From Pomacea canaliculata (lineage: Eukaryota > Mollusca > Gastropoda > Architaenioglossa > Ampullariidae), in the NCBI RefSeq assembly GCF_003073045.1, contig NC_037590.1, positions 36,386,751 to 36,450,750 on the forward strand: DNA of 64,000 nt, written 5' to 3'. A program made the position numbers and the translations under genes. This document shows positions 37,901-48,757 of this stretch, piece after piece. How positions within the stretch are numbered: position 1 is the first letter of the stretch; every line of letters starts with the position of its first letter. Below the pieces are notes generated by a model. It had not been told where the DNA came from and ran no database searches. It saw nothing but the letters and a program-made list of their open reading frames with translations.

Positions 37901-39460
37901 GGATGCTAGTTGTGTACACTTTTCGTAACGTTTACTGTCTATATTACGTTACTAAACTAAACGTAGAAATTTCCAGTCAAAATATAACGTGCAAACATAC
38001 TGCTATACACTGGGAAAATAATAAACGATTACATTTACTTTATGTCGTCTGCCTCAGGCCCCTTCAACGCGAAGGACATTGTTGCCTCGACGTCACGTGG
38101 TTAGTTTTACGTCAGATTGTTGTCTCAGCATTACACATCTAGACGTCAAATAGTTTCGACGTCACGCGGCTAGGCTATTTTACGTTTCAGCTACTTCCGG
38201 ACTTGTAGATGCCGCGTGCACAAGTTCGCGTGTACAGTCCCGATACAAAGATGCACAGAACACGCAGTCAGCGGAAAGCTGCAGCTGTCGACTGTTTTTA
38301 ATTTCCTATGACAAAACTCGGTCAATAACAAAGCAGTAAATATGGGATGCACCAGGAGAGAGGAGAACTGGGGGATTGTTCTTCTTCCTCACACACCCCT
38401 CCATCCGAAGCACGCTGTGTGTCAGTCACCGTAATTACTGGCAGCTTCTGCTGCTGTGAGCAAAGCGTCGCCTGTCGGATGCTTGCTGCTGCCGCATGTC
38501 ACGGAACGCAGACGCGGCCAGAGAGTTCAAACAAATTAATGACACGCTCTATAAACTTATTAGCCAGCAAGCACGGAAGTTGTCTCATGTATTTGTCTAA
38601 CTTCAACACAATAAAAGAAGGAAATTGTTTGACAGCGTCTCTTACTTATAACATCGTGCAATAACCCAGAGGTGTCTGCCGAATTCAAAATGAACTTTTG
38701 CTAAAACAATTGCATTGAGTAAAAAAACACATTTTAGAAAAGCTTTCTTATTTCTTCCGTTTCGAAACTTCCTCTTCAGCCGCGCAAAAGAGGAAATATG
38801 TGAAAAGTAATTTGTTAAAAAAAGCGCAAGTGTCACACTTTTACTTAACTCGGAGTAGATAGGAAAATGTGCAGATTGATGTGCAAAACCTAACGATAAT
38901 ATCATCATACCTGACAATTCAAACTGTGACTTGTCCATGTTCTTCAGGCAAATGGTTCCAGCATCTGTGGAAGACAGCATTGGAGGACAGGGCTGTGTGG
39001 AGGCTGGGCAGGCCAGGAGGTTGTCCACGGTGAACTCGGTTACATTCCCTCGAGAGAAAGCTCTGCCGAACTGGACTCGCTTGTGGTCTTTGAAGAAAGG
39101 GTCGACGTTGGTGACAACCGCTGAACCTGCGACGAAGCCTGAGACCAAAGTCCGATCCATGGGAGCCTGACCGGGGCTCCCGAAAGCGTGGCCGAGCACT
39201 GACAGTCCTTTCCTGTCGTCTGCTGCCTGCAGAGGAAGCCCGGACAGCGAAACTTGGCAGCGACCTCCAGGAGACCCCAAGGCCGCTCTGCCCATGGTCA
39301 GGAAAGGATGGTAGCAGGGACTAGGTGAAAACAGGGATGCTACGCTCCTCTGAAACTCTCCCAGCCTCATCCCACATCGGCTTCCGTCAAAGCCTGGCAC
39401 CGAAGAGCTGTGATATCCTGGATAGGGCTCTGCTGAGGATGCGGTGAGACTTGCTAGCAT
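23838..39460 (-). CDS. unc-4: Unc-4/UNCX-type paired-like homeobox transcription factor, complete, 3 exons, 562 aa
   Basis: Exons are 39460-38911, 30009-29831 and 24797-23838 (TGA), 1689 nt in phase. The start is the first ATG after an in-frame TGA. The homeodomain is residues 198-257, with F8, Q50, W48, N51 and R53 present. The exon 2/3 junction falls between homeodomain positions 46 and 47, the intron position common in paired-class genes. The sequence after the homeodomain, GPGRPAHN then [12 protein letters not shown], is diagnostic of Unc-4/UNCX. A basic/acidic charged helix follows. Two eh1-like Groucho-recruiting motifs are visible: FTVDNLL (143-149) and FDVRDLL (475-481). In worms and flies Unc-4 works with Groucho/UNC-37 to repress alternative motor-neuron programmes; here that role is by homology. 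Exon 3 is much more GC-rich than its flanks. Human UNCX is about 531 aa. Confidence 0.93.
25875..25906 (+). repeat. T32 homopolymer
   Basis: An uninterrupted run of 32 T in intron 2 of the Unc-4 gene. It may be the reversed poly(A) tail of an old insertion, but no body was recognised. Confidence 0.75.
26203..26241 (+). repeat. A-rich tract (A17 then GA7 units)
   Basis: A 17-A run followed by near-regular AAAAAAAG units. Low-complexity sequence in the Unc-4 intron. Confidence 0.7.
27121..27131. promoter_or_regulatory. P3-type paired-class homeodomain palindrome TAATTGAATTA
   Basis: A perfect TAAT-N3-ATTA palindrome. This form, with TGA as spacer, is the type bound cooperatively by dimers of paired-class homeodomains with Q50, and the Unc-4 protein here has Q50. 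It sits in intron 2 of the same gene. Chance occurrence is possible in AT-rich DNA. Confidence 0.35.
28390..28453 (+). repeat. (ACC)n trinucleotide microsatellite
   Basis: About 20 ACC/CCA units, followed by CAT/CAG units and preceded near 28280 by a degenerate (CACCGT/CACCAT)n stretch. It lies in intron 2 of the Unc-4 gene; the proline/histidine-like open frame through it is low-complexity noise. Confidence 0.85.
32722..32829 (+). repeat. 18-bp minisatellite, six units
   Basis: Units read GTGGTTTYTGTTTGTTTT, at 32722, 32740, 32758, 32776, 32794 and 32812. The variable base alternates T, C, T, C, T, T, so the first four units form two copies of a 36-bp higher-order unit. The last unit is degenerate. 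Because 18 is a multiple of 3, all frames stay open through it, which explains the repetitive open frames on both strands. Confidence 0.85.
37453..37660. mobile_element. hAT-type non-autonomous element with 8-bp target duplication
   Basis: The element is 37461-37652 (192 bp), flanked by the perfect 8-bp direct repeat CTATAAAG (37453-37460 and 37653-37660). The right end reads TTGCCCACCCCTG, a hAT terminus; the left end CAACCTGGGCATGGG matches its reverse complement imperfectly. The interior has GGCCCGCGGGCCGC-type GC-rich sequence and a (TA)n stretch, and encodes no transposase. An 8-bp duplication is the hAT hallmark. Confidence 0.75.
38087..38169 (+). promoter_or_regulatory. Duplicated CRE/E-box-like motif near Unc-4 exon 1
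   Basis: TCGACGTCACGTGG (38087-38100) and TCGACGTCACGCGG (38156-38169) are near-identical, each followed by a TTTACGT-type segment. They resemble CREB/ATF-type and E-box sites. They lie about 750 bp inside intron 1. A role as an intronic enhancer is inferred. Confidence 0.3.
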
Positions 39461-42400
39461 CCTCGTTTTTTCAGATGATTCTTGCTTTCAAACGACAAGA
39501 AGACAGGAGATTTCGGATGTCTGACGCCTGATCGCGCTAAACTTTCATTAATGTTTTCGTAACCGCAGCAGAATTAGGGGCTCAGCAACGGTCGAATATG
39601 TCCTGCATAGCCAAAGCTATATCATATCACGTCATCATCACACATTTTCAGTAAGGAGACATAGTTACCGGCTGTATGATCCTCCAGTCCCCTGTGACAA
39701 TACAGATCTCGCTTTTTCGACTCGCCTAACTTTAAACCAGCGGAGAAAGTCTTTTGTAATATCTTTTATTTTTAAATAAGGAAGATTTTTTCTCAAGGGG
39801 TCTTTCTTCTCAAAAACAGAGACCTTGCTATTTCGACTGACCCGAAAAAGCAACCGTAACTACTTTCTTTCTAGACTTTCTCCAACTGTACCGAGTCACG
39901 TCTGAGGAGCGGCGAGTGTAAGTACGAATGTAGTTAGTTGATTGTTCACCCCGGTTACAACAGCATACCCGAGGACTGTAATATCCACTTCAGATGGGAA
40001 CAAAACAACTATTTAAAAAAAAAAGCCAGCGATACGCGCTCTGGAGAAAGAAGAAAGATAGAAGGAAAGAAAGGCAGTGACAAATAACCAATCAAGTAGC
40101 AAGCGACCGACCGAATGCCTACATTCAGAGGCGGAGACAGACGTCAACTCTCGCCGTCTTTCCCGCCCATAATATCCGCCCTTCTACTCAGGACCCCTAG
40201 CCAATCGTCTAAGAGATTTCTGCGTGAGAGACACGCGACAAACTCTCCAGTTAGCTTCGGGGTTTCGTGTAAGCGTTTGGCAGGCTTCTGAGGTTAATAG
40301 AAATTATTGACAAACGGTGGTGAAAGAACGCCTCGGTGTCTTTTGCCAGTGAGCGGCAAAAGTGGTGCAAGAATCCACATGCGGCCCTTTTGCCGATTAA
40401 TGCCTTGGCAAAAACAACTGCCAGTGAATGAAATTTTCCGTCCGTCTTGTCCTGGGGCAAAATAACCGCAAAAAAAAGAAAGACGCTGTAGAGAAGAGAA
40501 GAAAATGTGTGCAAGTCGTGAATTAAATCCCAGCTTTTTTTTTTTTTTTTTTTTGGCAAAGACACGTACTGTTCAAATGCTAACTTTGTTTTCCCGTTTC
40601 TGATGCGCGTTCTCCTACCCCGCCTTTCCTTACTCCTCCCTATCCCCCTCCCCACTTTTTCCCCCTTCCTTCTTCTCACTGAATGAACAGGGAAGGGCGT
40701 TAACTCGAAGAATCCATTTTCAAGCAATGTTGCCCCATATATATATGTTTTCAAAGGATGCACTTTTTAACGAATCCGTGCTGAGTGCTGATTCGTATTG
40801 AGATAAGCATTCTGAATGCCCACTTCAAAAAAATTTTTTTTTCTTTTGAGTGCTGATCGTATTAATTGTAATGTCAAGCCTTCTGTTGCCCTTGGGAGAC
40901 AATCGATTAGATCATCTTTTAGACAAAAAAAAAAAGTGGAGTACGCTGAGATTGTTACAGACCCTCCATAACACGCTTTTTCGTCGCCCGTCCAGGGTTG
41001 CATGCGGATGACTGAAATAAATATTTCTTCTCTAAGACCCAGATCGAGTTAAAAAGACTTTCGTGTAAATGGCAGTGGCAGACACTGGGGATTTTTTTGT
41101 GATAAACGATTACTTAAACTGGGGTGTTTCTTCTACAAAACGCAGAGATTTCCGTAACGACGGGCAGTCATATCCGAGCCAGCGGGAGGGGAATGGCAAA
41201 GAGATGTATATATGAAATGGGCGGAACAGGGGGCCTGGATAATTGAATATTGTTTGGAGGCCAAGCGTGCCACTGATCAAAAGTTGGCAATGTTTTTCCG
41301 CTTGGTAAGCGCACATTGCGGGGTAAAAGCTCAAACTGCCTGCGGCCAAACTCCTGCTGAACATTTGTTGTGTTGTGGTCTCTTCCTGTGCAGATGCGTG
41401 CAGACTAAATAACCCCGAGGTGCACCTGCGCCCTGAAAAAAAGGCCGGCGCCATTTCATATGTTTTAAGGGGCTTTTTGATACCTTCTGATCCCTCATCC
41501 AATAACTCCGACCATCGCAAGTGCGAGAGCAAAAGACCAAGAATAACAAGATTGGAAATAGGAAATGTGGCAGTCACGTGAAAATCTACCTAGAGGCACC
41601 GTAAGTCTCCTTGATTCCAGCCTCGTTTCTATAAAACAGTTTGCTTTGCCGATAATGCATATATTAAGCCCAGTCGAGCAGTTTTTATAACCGAACAGAG
41701 TATATGGGTATTTCGGGGGCCCCTTTCTTCTAAGGAATGTAAAAATAAAGTCCTCCAGGATGCTCGGCTCTGTGGTATATACGTTACCCGATATTTCCAC
41801 AAGTTCGTCCTTTGATTTGTGAAAGTGTTTCCACGATCGGTAAGACGCTTTTATTTACTTTCTAAGTTTCCTTAGAAGAGTTTCCTAAGAATTTCCTGTC
41901 AGAATCGCTTTATTTACGAGGGCAATAAGACCGTGATTTGCGTGGTAATAAACGCACAGAGAAAGAGAAAGGAAGAGAGAGGGGAAAAGAAGAGAAAGAG
42001 GAGAGATAGTATACATACGCGTTTGAAGAATCCCTGAGAAGAAAGTCTTTATTTCCCTCTGTTTTTTGTTTTCTGTCAGAAATCAGAACGCCTGATTACG
42101 TCTGAGAAGACACATGAAGATTGATGGAATTCTTTCCGTTTATATCAGTCTGCACAGACACACACACATGGACTTCGGAACTAAAGGCAAATGCAGATAA
42201 TGTTGAGGAAAAGGTGTGTGGGGGGAAGGGGATAGAGGCATGAAGGGCTTGTTAAGGATGATCATTAGCCTTCTGAGACTAAATACCTATTGCGCGTATT
42301 GTCTCCTACATAGACACAACAATAAATCTTTAGGAGGCATAAGTGAAAGGCAATACCTTACCTGTTCCTACACTTGCCATGTTTATCATTACTAATGCAC

Positions 42401-44336
42401 ACCCCTTGGCCTAAATTGTTTTCGGTAATCAAAGATTATGTAAACCTATGCAAAATTGTCTCCAAAATATTTTGTGGTCTTACTTTAACCTTTTCGATGG
42501 CTTTGCGTGGAAGTAGTCTCATGTTTAATATAATTCCTTTGTTTTAGTTATAAAATAAATTAACTCCTGCACTATGTTTGAAAACTGATAGTGTTTGAAA
42601 ATCATTTCCAATAAACGCTACACAAAGATGAAAACGAAGACTAAAGGCAACGTCGAGATCAAATGAATTAATTACTGTGAAACCCGATTTTTCAACACTG
42701 GAAGTTAAAGAAATGGCATCATTGTGTGTTGTCGTTGCTCCCAGGCTTCAGTATGCAGAACAAGAAACTCTACAGACGATGGTGATTAGTACTGCTTTCT
42801 GCTGGAGCTCTGTGCACCATGTCCTTGCATGGTCTTCGACAGGGAGACAGGGGACAGTAGATCAAAGAGTAGTCAGTACAACGGTAATGCTTCTAACCAC
42901 CACTTTCAAGTTTAAACCAATCCATTGAGGTCATCAGACCAGTACACCGCCTCTCAGGGCCGTCAGTCCTCTCTGAGTGGCATTTCAGAGGTAATCAATT
43001 TCCTAAAATGGCCGTTTCCGGTTTCCAGTAATTTCACCTTTAGGAAATTGAAAACCCTTGAAATGCCGCGCCGCTATCGTCGGGACAAGAAAGACGAGAT
43101 GAGCATTTGCATGATTTCCTACACAACACTTATGGATCGGCGCAATGATCAATTTTAACGGCACTTCAAAGATCTCTGCACTCCAGTTAGTCCCCGTCTA
43201 TGAGTAAATTGCCTTTCAGCTTCCAAAGTTTCGGCTGCCTTTACTGGCTGCCAGGGAATGGAGGGGGAAGAGAGAGAGAGAAAAAGAACACGGAGATCAT
43301 CAGCAGGTTATTTACATAATGCCACTAACGGTTTTGTTTTTGCAGTGTCTGGTGCTTGGCAGTAATTTCAGAGCAAGTTACAGAGTATAGATAGGGATCG
43401 AGGAGTCACCGCACTTTTCACGGAGTATCCTGTTCTCAATCGTGACATATATTCTGCAAGTAATTGGTTTCACTAAGGGTTTATTTTCAAAGGATTTTTG
43501 TTTTAAATTTTAAACACACACATACACACGTGCGCGCGCACATACACCCAGATAGCGATTAAACAACTTACAGAAACCGACAAAAACTAAAGAGCACGAT
43601 TTAATTACAACGTTACACTTCTGTTTGTACTGAATACTAATAAATTTATTTTTTCGCTGGCACTTTCCGTTCACATAATTAACGCGATTTAGATATTAAG
43701 AAATTACTTGCATGTTGCCACTTTGTGGTGTGTGTGTTCTCGGTAAACTTTGTCTCCATTAAAATTTGTACTCTATGTTGCATTCTGTGTGCACGAACAC
43801 ACACACAAACACAGATGTACAAATGCATGTTTACATACGCGCCTACGAGTGCGCATGTACATAAGAAAATTTGAAATTTAATTTTAAAAAAAGACTGTCG
43901 CCTAAGGTAACAATAACACAATTTTAAGTTTCTTCACTTAGACTTTAAATAATGTGCGTGCTGACGCTTTTCGAAGTGTGGCAGCTTTGTTCACAGAAAC
44001 AATTACACTTGTTAAAGAGAATGAAAACACACAAGATCATGCTCGTCTGGCTCTACTTTTTTGCATTGCTCATCCTTTTACAATATTTTCTGCGATCGAT
44101 GAAATATTTTCAGAAAACCTCTGTAGCTTTAAGCTTCGTTTTTTTTTTCAAATAAAAAACTTTATCGTTAACTGTTGTCGAGTCTTTTCGTTTTCTCTGA
44201 CGGTCACATCGTTGCGGATTCAGTGTGTTTGTGTGTGTGTGAGAGAGAGAGTGAGAACAGGAATTAATTCAATGAGAAGAGGTTTTTTTAAAGTATTTGA
44301 CAAGAGCTTCGTAAAAAAAAGCATATGAAAAGAATT
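39461..44336. other. Upstream region of the Unc-4 gene
   Basis: About 4.9 kb with no recognised gene. It should contain the Unc-4 promoter and 5' UTR, but no TATA or initiator element stands out. It includes a T20 run at 40535-40554, a 12-bp inverted repeat with an octamer nearby at 42996-43112, and (CA)n/(CG)n sequence near 43513-43550. Open frames of 170 aa (40251-40763, -) and 155 aa (41110-41577, -) show no family features. Confidence 0.6.
42996..43050. repeat. 12-bp perfect inverted repeat
   Basis: CAATTTCCTAAA (42996-43007) and TTTAGGAAATTG (43039-43050) can pair around a 31-nt spacer. An octamer ATTTGCAT (43105-43112, POU-factor type) lies 55 bp further on. It lies about 3.6 kb upstream of the Unc-4 ATG and could be part of a regulatory block. 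Confidence 0.5.
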
Positions 44337-44464
44337 TTAATTTTGTTCAGCAAAAGTGAACCTAGCCAAAAAGGAAAAAGCATGGTCCAGTGAAACAAGA
44401 GTTGCATAATTAAAGAAGTTTAAAATAATGTACATAATAATGTAAATAATGTACATTATCCGAT

Positions 44465-45310
44465 CAAGGACGTTCTTCCCTAGTAGAAGCGACACGCGCC
44501 TCCTGCGCTCACTTGTGACCACATCGACCAGGTCCTTGACCACCAGGATAGGAACGTCCTCAGACGCTGGCCGTAAACATGTCCACCACCGCCACTCCTG
44601 AGTTTGTTTTAGCTGTAAGTCCTGTATGTGCCCTCGTGCCCACTCGTCAGTGACCGTCGTTACCTCACTGCCGGTGTCGAGCAACGCCATCACTCAACTG
44701 CCATAAATGACAACCTCCGCCGTCGGACACTTTCCAGTCAGGCCAGCTACACTTTATTTCCCTGTCATCCTGTTACGGACGACGGGGGCAGTCACTTTCC
44801 CTGACCGGTCGGGCTGCAGTCCTCCGAGATGGTGTCAATCGCCGCCACTTCGACGCTCTGCGACGCCTTCTACCTCGCCTGCTTAAATTCTGGAGCTTCG
44901 CGGCGTATTCGTCGACCACCTCATCACGTTGCTGTGGCACTGATGTCGACATCCTTCCGTTCGCCGTACGCCTCCACTAGGACACCCAAGATCTTTCTCG
45001 GCGTATCTCTTGCGTCATGCGGAAGCATCAACACTCGACGTCTGGCAGGTCCCTCCAGCGAGCTCAAGATGTAACCACGAGCCGCATTCTGACACATCGG
45101 TTTATGGCGAGAGCTAACTCGACCTCTGTTTCAATCTCGTCGACACTCGTTGGTCCACCGGCAACTACTGAAAGCGGACTAACTAGTATGCTCGTAGAGC
45201 CTCTGCCCACCCAACGGATAGCATCATGGTCCTCTCTATGTACTAATCTTCTGTCGTGGGCTTCTGCCCGTGATGAACAAATGTTTCTTTTCGTTCAGCA
45301 GTGCTTTTAG
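44465..45310 (-). pseudogene. Decayed LTR-retrotransposon gag-protease remnant
   Basis: On the - strand, 45090-44940 encodes a gag capsid-like segment (LEGPARRRVLMLP, then RKILGVLVEAYG). After a frame change and apparent deletion, DEVVDEYAAKLQ follows, another common gag segment. At 44693-44590 an aspartic protease start is visible with the active-site motif ALLDTGSEV, and GKNVL further on fits the protease end. The gag frame carries stops and shifts, and no reverse transcriptase, integrase or LTRs are visible. It is a dead fragment of a Gypsy-like element; the precise clade is not determined. Confidence 0.65.
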
Positions 45311-45409
45311 GCCCTTGGTCACCCAAGGTTTGTTGTTAGGATAAACATACACTGCCTTGATGGACTGGTGCAATCAACACTATTTTACTCCTCACTTTTA
45401 CTCCTAACT

Positions 45410-45423
45410 GTTTGTTAAATGTC
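45410..45423 (+). repeat. Left target-site duplication of the RTE-type LINE
   Basis: GTTTGTTAAATGTC, identical to 48654-48667. The pair brackets the LINE exactly at its 5' start and its tetranucleotide tail. Confidence 0.85.
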
Positions 45424-48400
45424 CCCTGTGGGACCCCGGGGTATGCTTGCCTAGCAAGCATTGCAAGAATAGGGTCCCTGCCATCCAGCCAGGCATGTCG
45501 TAAGAGGCGACTAAGGTGGACACCTCACCTAGAGGTAAAATAGGTTGTGGTAGGGCTAACAACCCCACCATGTAAAAAAAATCCTGTTACAGAAACTAAA
45601 ACCAGAGAACTCGTCACAGATGGCGAAGGTAATGAAGCACACCAGGAGACTGGACTAATGACGGACGACAGCCAAACCCGAAAGGGAGCTGGCGCCCCGA
45701 CAGCGGATTTACTGAAGCCGAGGCAGAAGTTGAGGGTGGGGTGCTGGAACGTCCAGACCTTGTACCAGACTGGCAGGATGCTCCAATTAGTCAAGGAGTT
45801 TGACAACTACAACTTGGACATCCTGGGAGTCAGTGAGGTCAGATGGACCGGCACGGGAAAGAGGAGACTAGCGTCAGGACATACCATCTTGTTCTCAGGA
45901 AGATCAGACGCTCAGCACTCTGAAGGAGTAGCTCTACTCCTCAACAAGAAAACGGAAAAGGCACTGCTGGAATGGAAGCCTTATGGACCCAGGCTTTTGA
46001 GAGCAAGATTCCATTCCAAGTACACCAAGCTGACAGTGCTAGCCTGCTATGCACCAACAAATGACTCTGAGGCAGAAGACAAGGATGCTTTTTACGATCA
46101 GCTCCAGGCAGCCTCAGAAAGCGTTCCAGCCACGACATGTTGCTCATCATCGGCGATCTCAATGCCAAGGTGGGAAGTGACAACACCTGCAGGGAGCATG
46201 TCATGGGCAAACATGGAATCGGAAGCATCAATGACAACGGAGAGAGACTGGCAGACTTTTGTGAAGAAAACAACCTACTGATTGGAGGCACACTCTTCCC
46301 ACACAAAGACATCCACAAGCAACATGGACATCACCAGATGGGATCACAAAGAACCAGATAGACCATGTCATCATCAACCGAAAATGGAGGAGCTCACTTC
46401 AAGATGTTAGAGCCTACAGAGGAGCAGACATTGCCAGTGACCACACTCTTGTGATAGCCACAGTTTCTCTGAAGCTGCGTCGATCACGAGGAAAACAGGC
46501 ACGTCAGCAGAGAGTGGACTCCGGCAAACTAAAAAATCCAGCCACCGAAAGGGCCTTTGCTATGGAAGTAAAGAACAGGTTCCAGGCACTAGGAGACCAA
46601 CAAGAGATGACCTTAGACGACTTCAATCGAGTCTTACAGGAATCAGGAGAGAAAATACTGGGCTTCCAACGGAAAAAGAAAGAACAGTGGATCAGAGAAG
46701 AGACATGGAAGAAGATAGAAGAGAGAAAGTCAGCCAAACAAAGAATCAACAGCACCAGATCTGAACGCCTGAAGGAACAACACAGACAAAGATATGCAAA
46801 ACTGAACAAAGAGGTAAAGAGGATGACAAGAACCGACAAAAGATATCACATAGAGAAACTGGCAGATGAAGCAGAAAAATGCAGCAAGTAAAAATGACCT
46901 GAAGACACTGTACAAGATAAACAAACAGCTAAACAACGGTTTAAGAACAGTGATGTGCCAGTGAAAGACGTGAACGGTAATGTCGTCGAGGAGAGGCAGG
47001 AAAACTACAGCGCTGGAGGGAGCATTTTGAGTCAGTTCTGAACAGACCAGATCCCCCTCAGCTTGCAGACATCCAGCCAGCAGCTATAGACCTTGACATC
47101 TGCACAGACCCACCAAGCCTGGAAGAAGTGACAGCAGCAGTCAAGACAATGAAGAGCGGCAAAGCACCAGGGGCAGATGGAATAACAGCAGAGATGTTGA
47201 AAGCAGACGTGAATGTGACAGCTCCCAAGCTGACTGAAATCTTCAGGCAAATTTGGGAATCAGGGCAGGTCCCTGTTGCGTGGAAGACAGGGCTCATCTT
47301 CAAGTTACCCAAGAAAGGAGATCTTGGAGACTGCAATAATTGGAGGGGCATAACACTTCTTTCCCTCACCAGCAAGGTCTTCAGCAAGATTGTTTTGTCA
47401 AGACTGACGGCAACTCTTGAGAAAGACCTCCGACCACAGCAAGCAGGATTTCGCCCTGGGCGATCCTGCTCCGAACACATCTTCATTCTGCGACAGATTC
47501 TGGAGCAGAGCAACGAATGGAACACACCGCTGTACATCAATTTCATCGACCTGGAGAAGGCTTTTGACAGCATCCACCGCGAGTCCTTATGGAAGATCCT
47601 GAGCATTACGGAGTCCCTGCAAAACTCGTTCAGGTCATTGCAATGCTGTACAGCGATTTCAAATCCCAGGTTGTCTGTGACACGGAGCTCACAGACCCTT
47701 CAACGTCAGTACCGGGGTGAAGCAGGGCTGCATTCTGTCGCCGTTCCTCTTCATCCTGGCCATGGACTGGATCATGAAGACTTCCACCGACAGCGAGAGG
47801 AGAGGGCTCAGATGGACCATGACTATGACAGCAACAACAGCACTGGAAGACTTGGACTTTGCTGATGACATTGCCCTGCTGTCACACCGCCACCAAGACA
47901 TGCAGGAAAAAACAAAGGCCTTCTCAGAAACAGCTGGAAACCTTGGCTTGAAGGTCAGCACAAAAAAGACTAACAGTATGAGAGTGAACGCCAGAGTCCA
48001 AGACAGCATCAAACTAAATGGAGAAGAGATTGAGGAAGTTGACAGTTTCACCTATCTTGGGTCAAAAATGTCAAACACCGGGGATGCGGAGGTGGAGATT
48101 CGAGCCCGACTGGCGAAAGCCAGTCAGGCCTTTGCCTCACTCAGGAGCACATGGAAGGCAAAAAACATCAGCCAGAAGATCAAGCTGAGAATCTTCAAGT
48201 CAAATGTGATCAGCACCCTCCTTTACGGATCAGAATCCTGGAAGATGACCAAAACCATCAGTAACAAGCTTGACGTCTTCCAAAACAGATGCCTCAGGCG
48301 CATACTTAACATCTTTTGGCCAAACACCATCACCAACGAAGAACTCCACCGAAGAAGTGAAACCGAGTCCATCACCACGCAGGTTCAACGAAGGCGTTGG

Positions 48401-48653
48401 CGATGGATTGGACATGTGCTCCGCCAGCAGACAGCAGACCTTTCCAGAGTCGCCCTACGATGGACTCCAGACGGCCGAAGAAAACGAGGCCGCCCAAAGG
48501 AAACTTGGAGAAGAACAGTGGAAAGGGAGATGAAAGGAAAGGGCTGGACATGGGGTCACCTAGAGCGGGTTTCAGCCGATCGACATCGGTGGCGGACTCT
48601 GGTTGAGGCCTTATGTGCAACCTGATGCACAAAGAGGAATAGATAGATAGATA
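45424..48653 (+). mobile_element. RTE-type LINE, near full length, inactivated by frameshifts
   Basis: A 3.2-kb non-LTR element. Frames on the + strand show an apurinic-type endonuclease (GCWNVQTLYQTGRM and ILGVSEVRW near 45740-45850, then GDLNAKVGSDN near 46150 and DHVII near 46360). A reverse transcriptase follows from about 47128 (GKAPGADGITAEML; GFRPGRSCSEHIF; active-site box DFADDI near 47858). The C-terminal domain includes RRWRWIGHVLR and RKRGRPKETWRR and ends at TGA 48623-48625. The coding path changes frame near 46127, 46318, 46888 and 47620 and probably once more near 46940, so no active protein is made. The 3' end is a short (ATAG)n tail, and length and tail fit the RTE clade. Perfect 14-bp target duplications flank it, so the ends are secure. 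Confidence 0.85.
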
Positions 48654-48667
48654 GTTTGTTAAATGTC
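48654..48667 (+). repeat. Right target-site duplication of the RTE-type LINE
   Basis: Identical 14 bp to 45410-45423, directly after the (ATAG)n tail. Confidence 0.85.
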
Positions 48668-48757
48668 TGTATGGGTATGTGAGCAAAGACAAATTTCTGT
48701 CCTCCTGGGCAGACAATAAAGTCTGTTTTGATTTTTTGATTTGATTTGATTTAATCT
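48668..48757 (+). mobile_element. Probable LINE 3' tail interrupted by the RTE insertion
   Basis: The sequence runs through CCTGGGCAGACAATAAAGTC to a (TTTGA)n-like tail, a layout typical of CR1/L2/Rex LINE 3' ends. Its left part would lie before 45410, so the RTE element appears nested in it. Only the tail is recognisable. Confidence 0.4.

Larger units (their letters stand above)
30010..38910 (-). other. Intron 1 of the Unc-4 gene
   Basis: An 8.9-kb intron between the N-terminal exon and the homeodomain exon. It holds an 18-bp minisatellite, a hAT-type non-autonomous element, duplicated CRE-like motifs near 38.1 kb and a cluster of TAAT cores near 32.0 kb. 33100-33470 looks compositionally different (more CG) and could be a further repeat fragment I cannot name. 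No protein-coding gene is recognised. Confidence 0.85.

Noticed and set aside
40251..40763. 170-aa open frame on the - strand upstream of the Unc-4 gene
   Set aside because: Dominated by low-complexity Lys/Arg-rich translation over purine/pyrimidine runs, including a T20 tract. No domain or splice structure.
41110..41577. 155-aa open frame on the - strand
   Set aside because: No recognisable domain, and overlapping frames on both strands are also open. Probably chance, though the block could be non-coding regulatory DNA.
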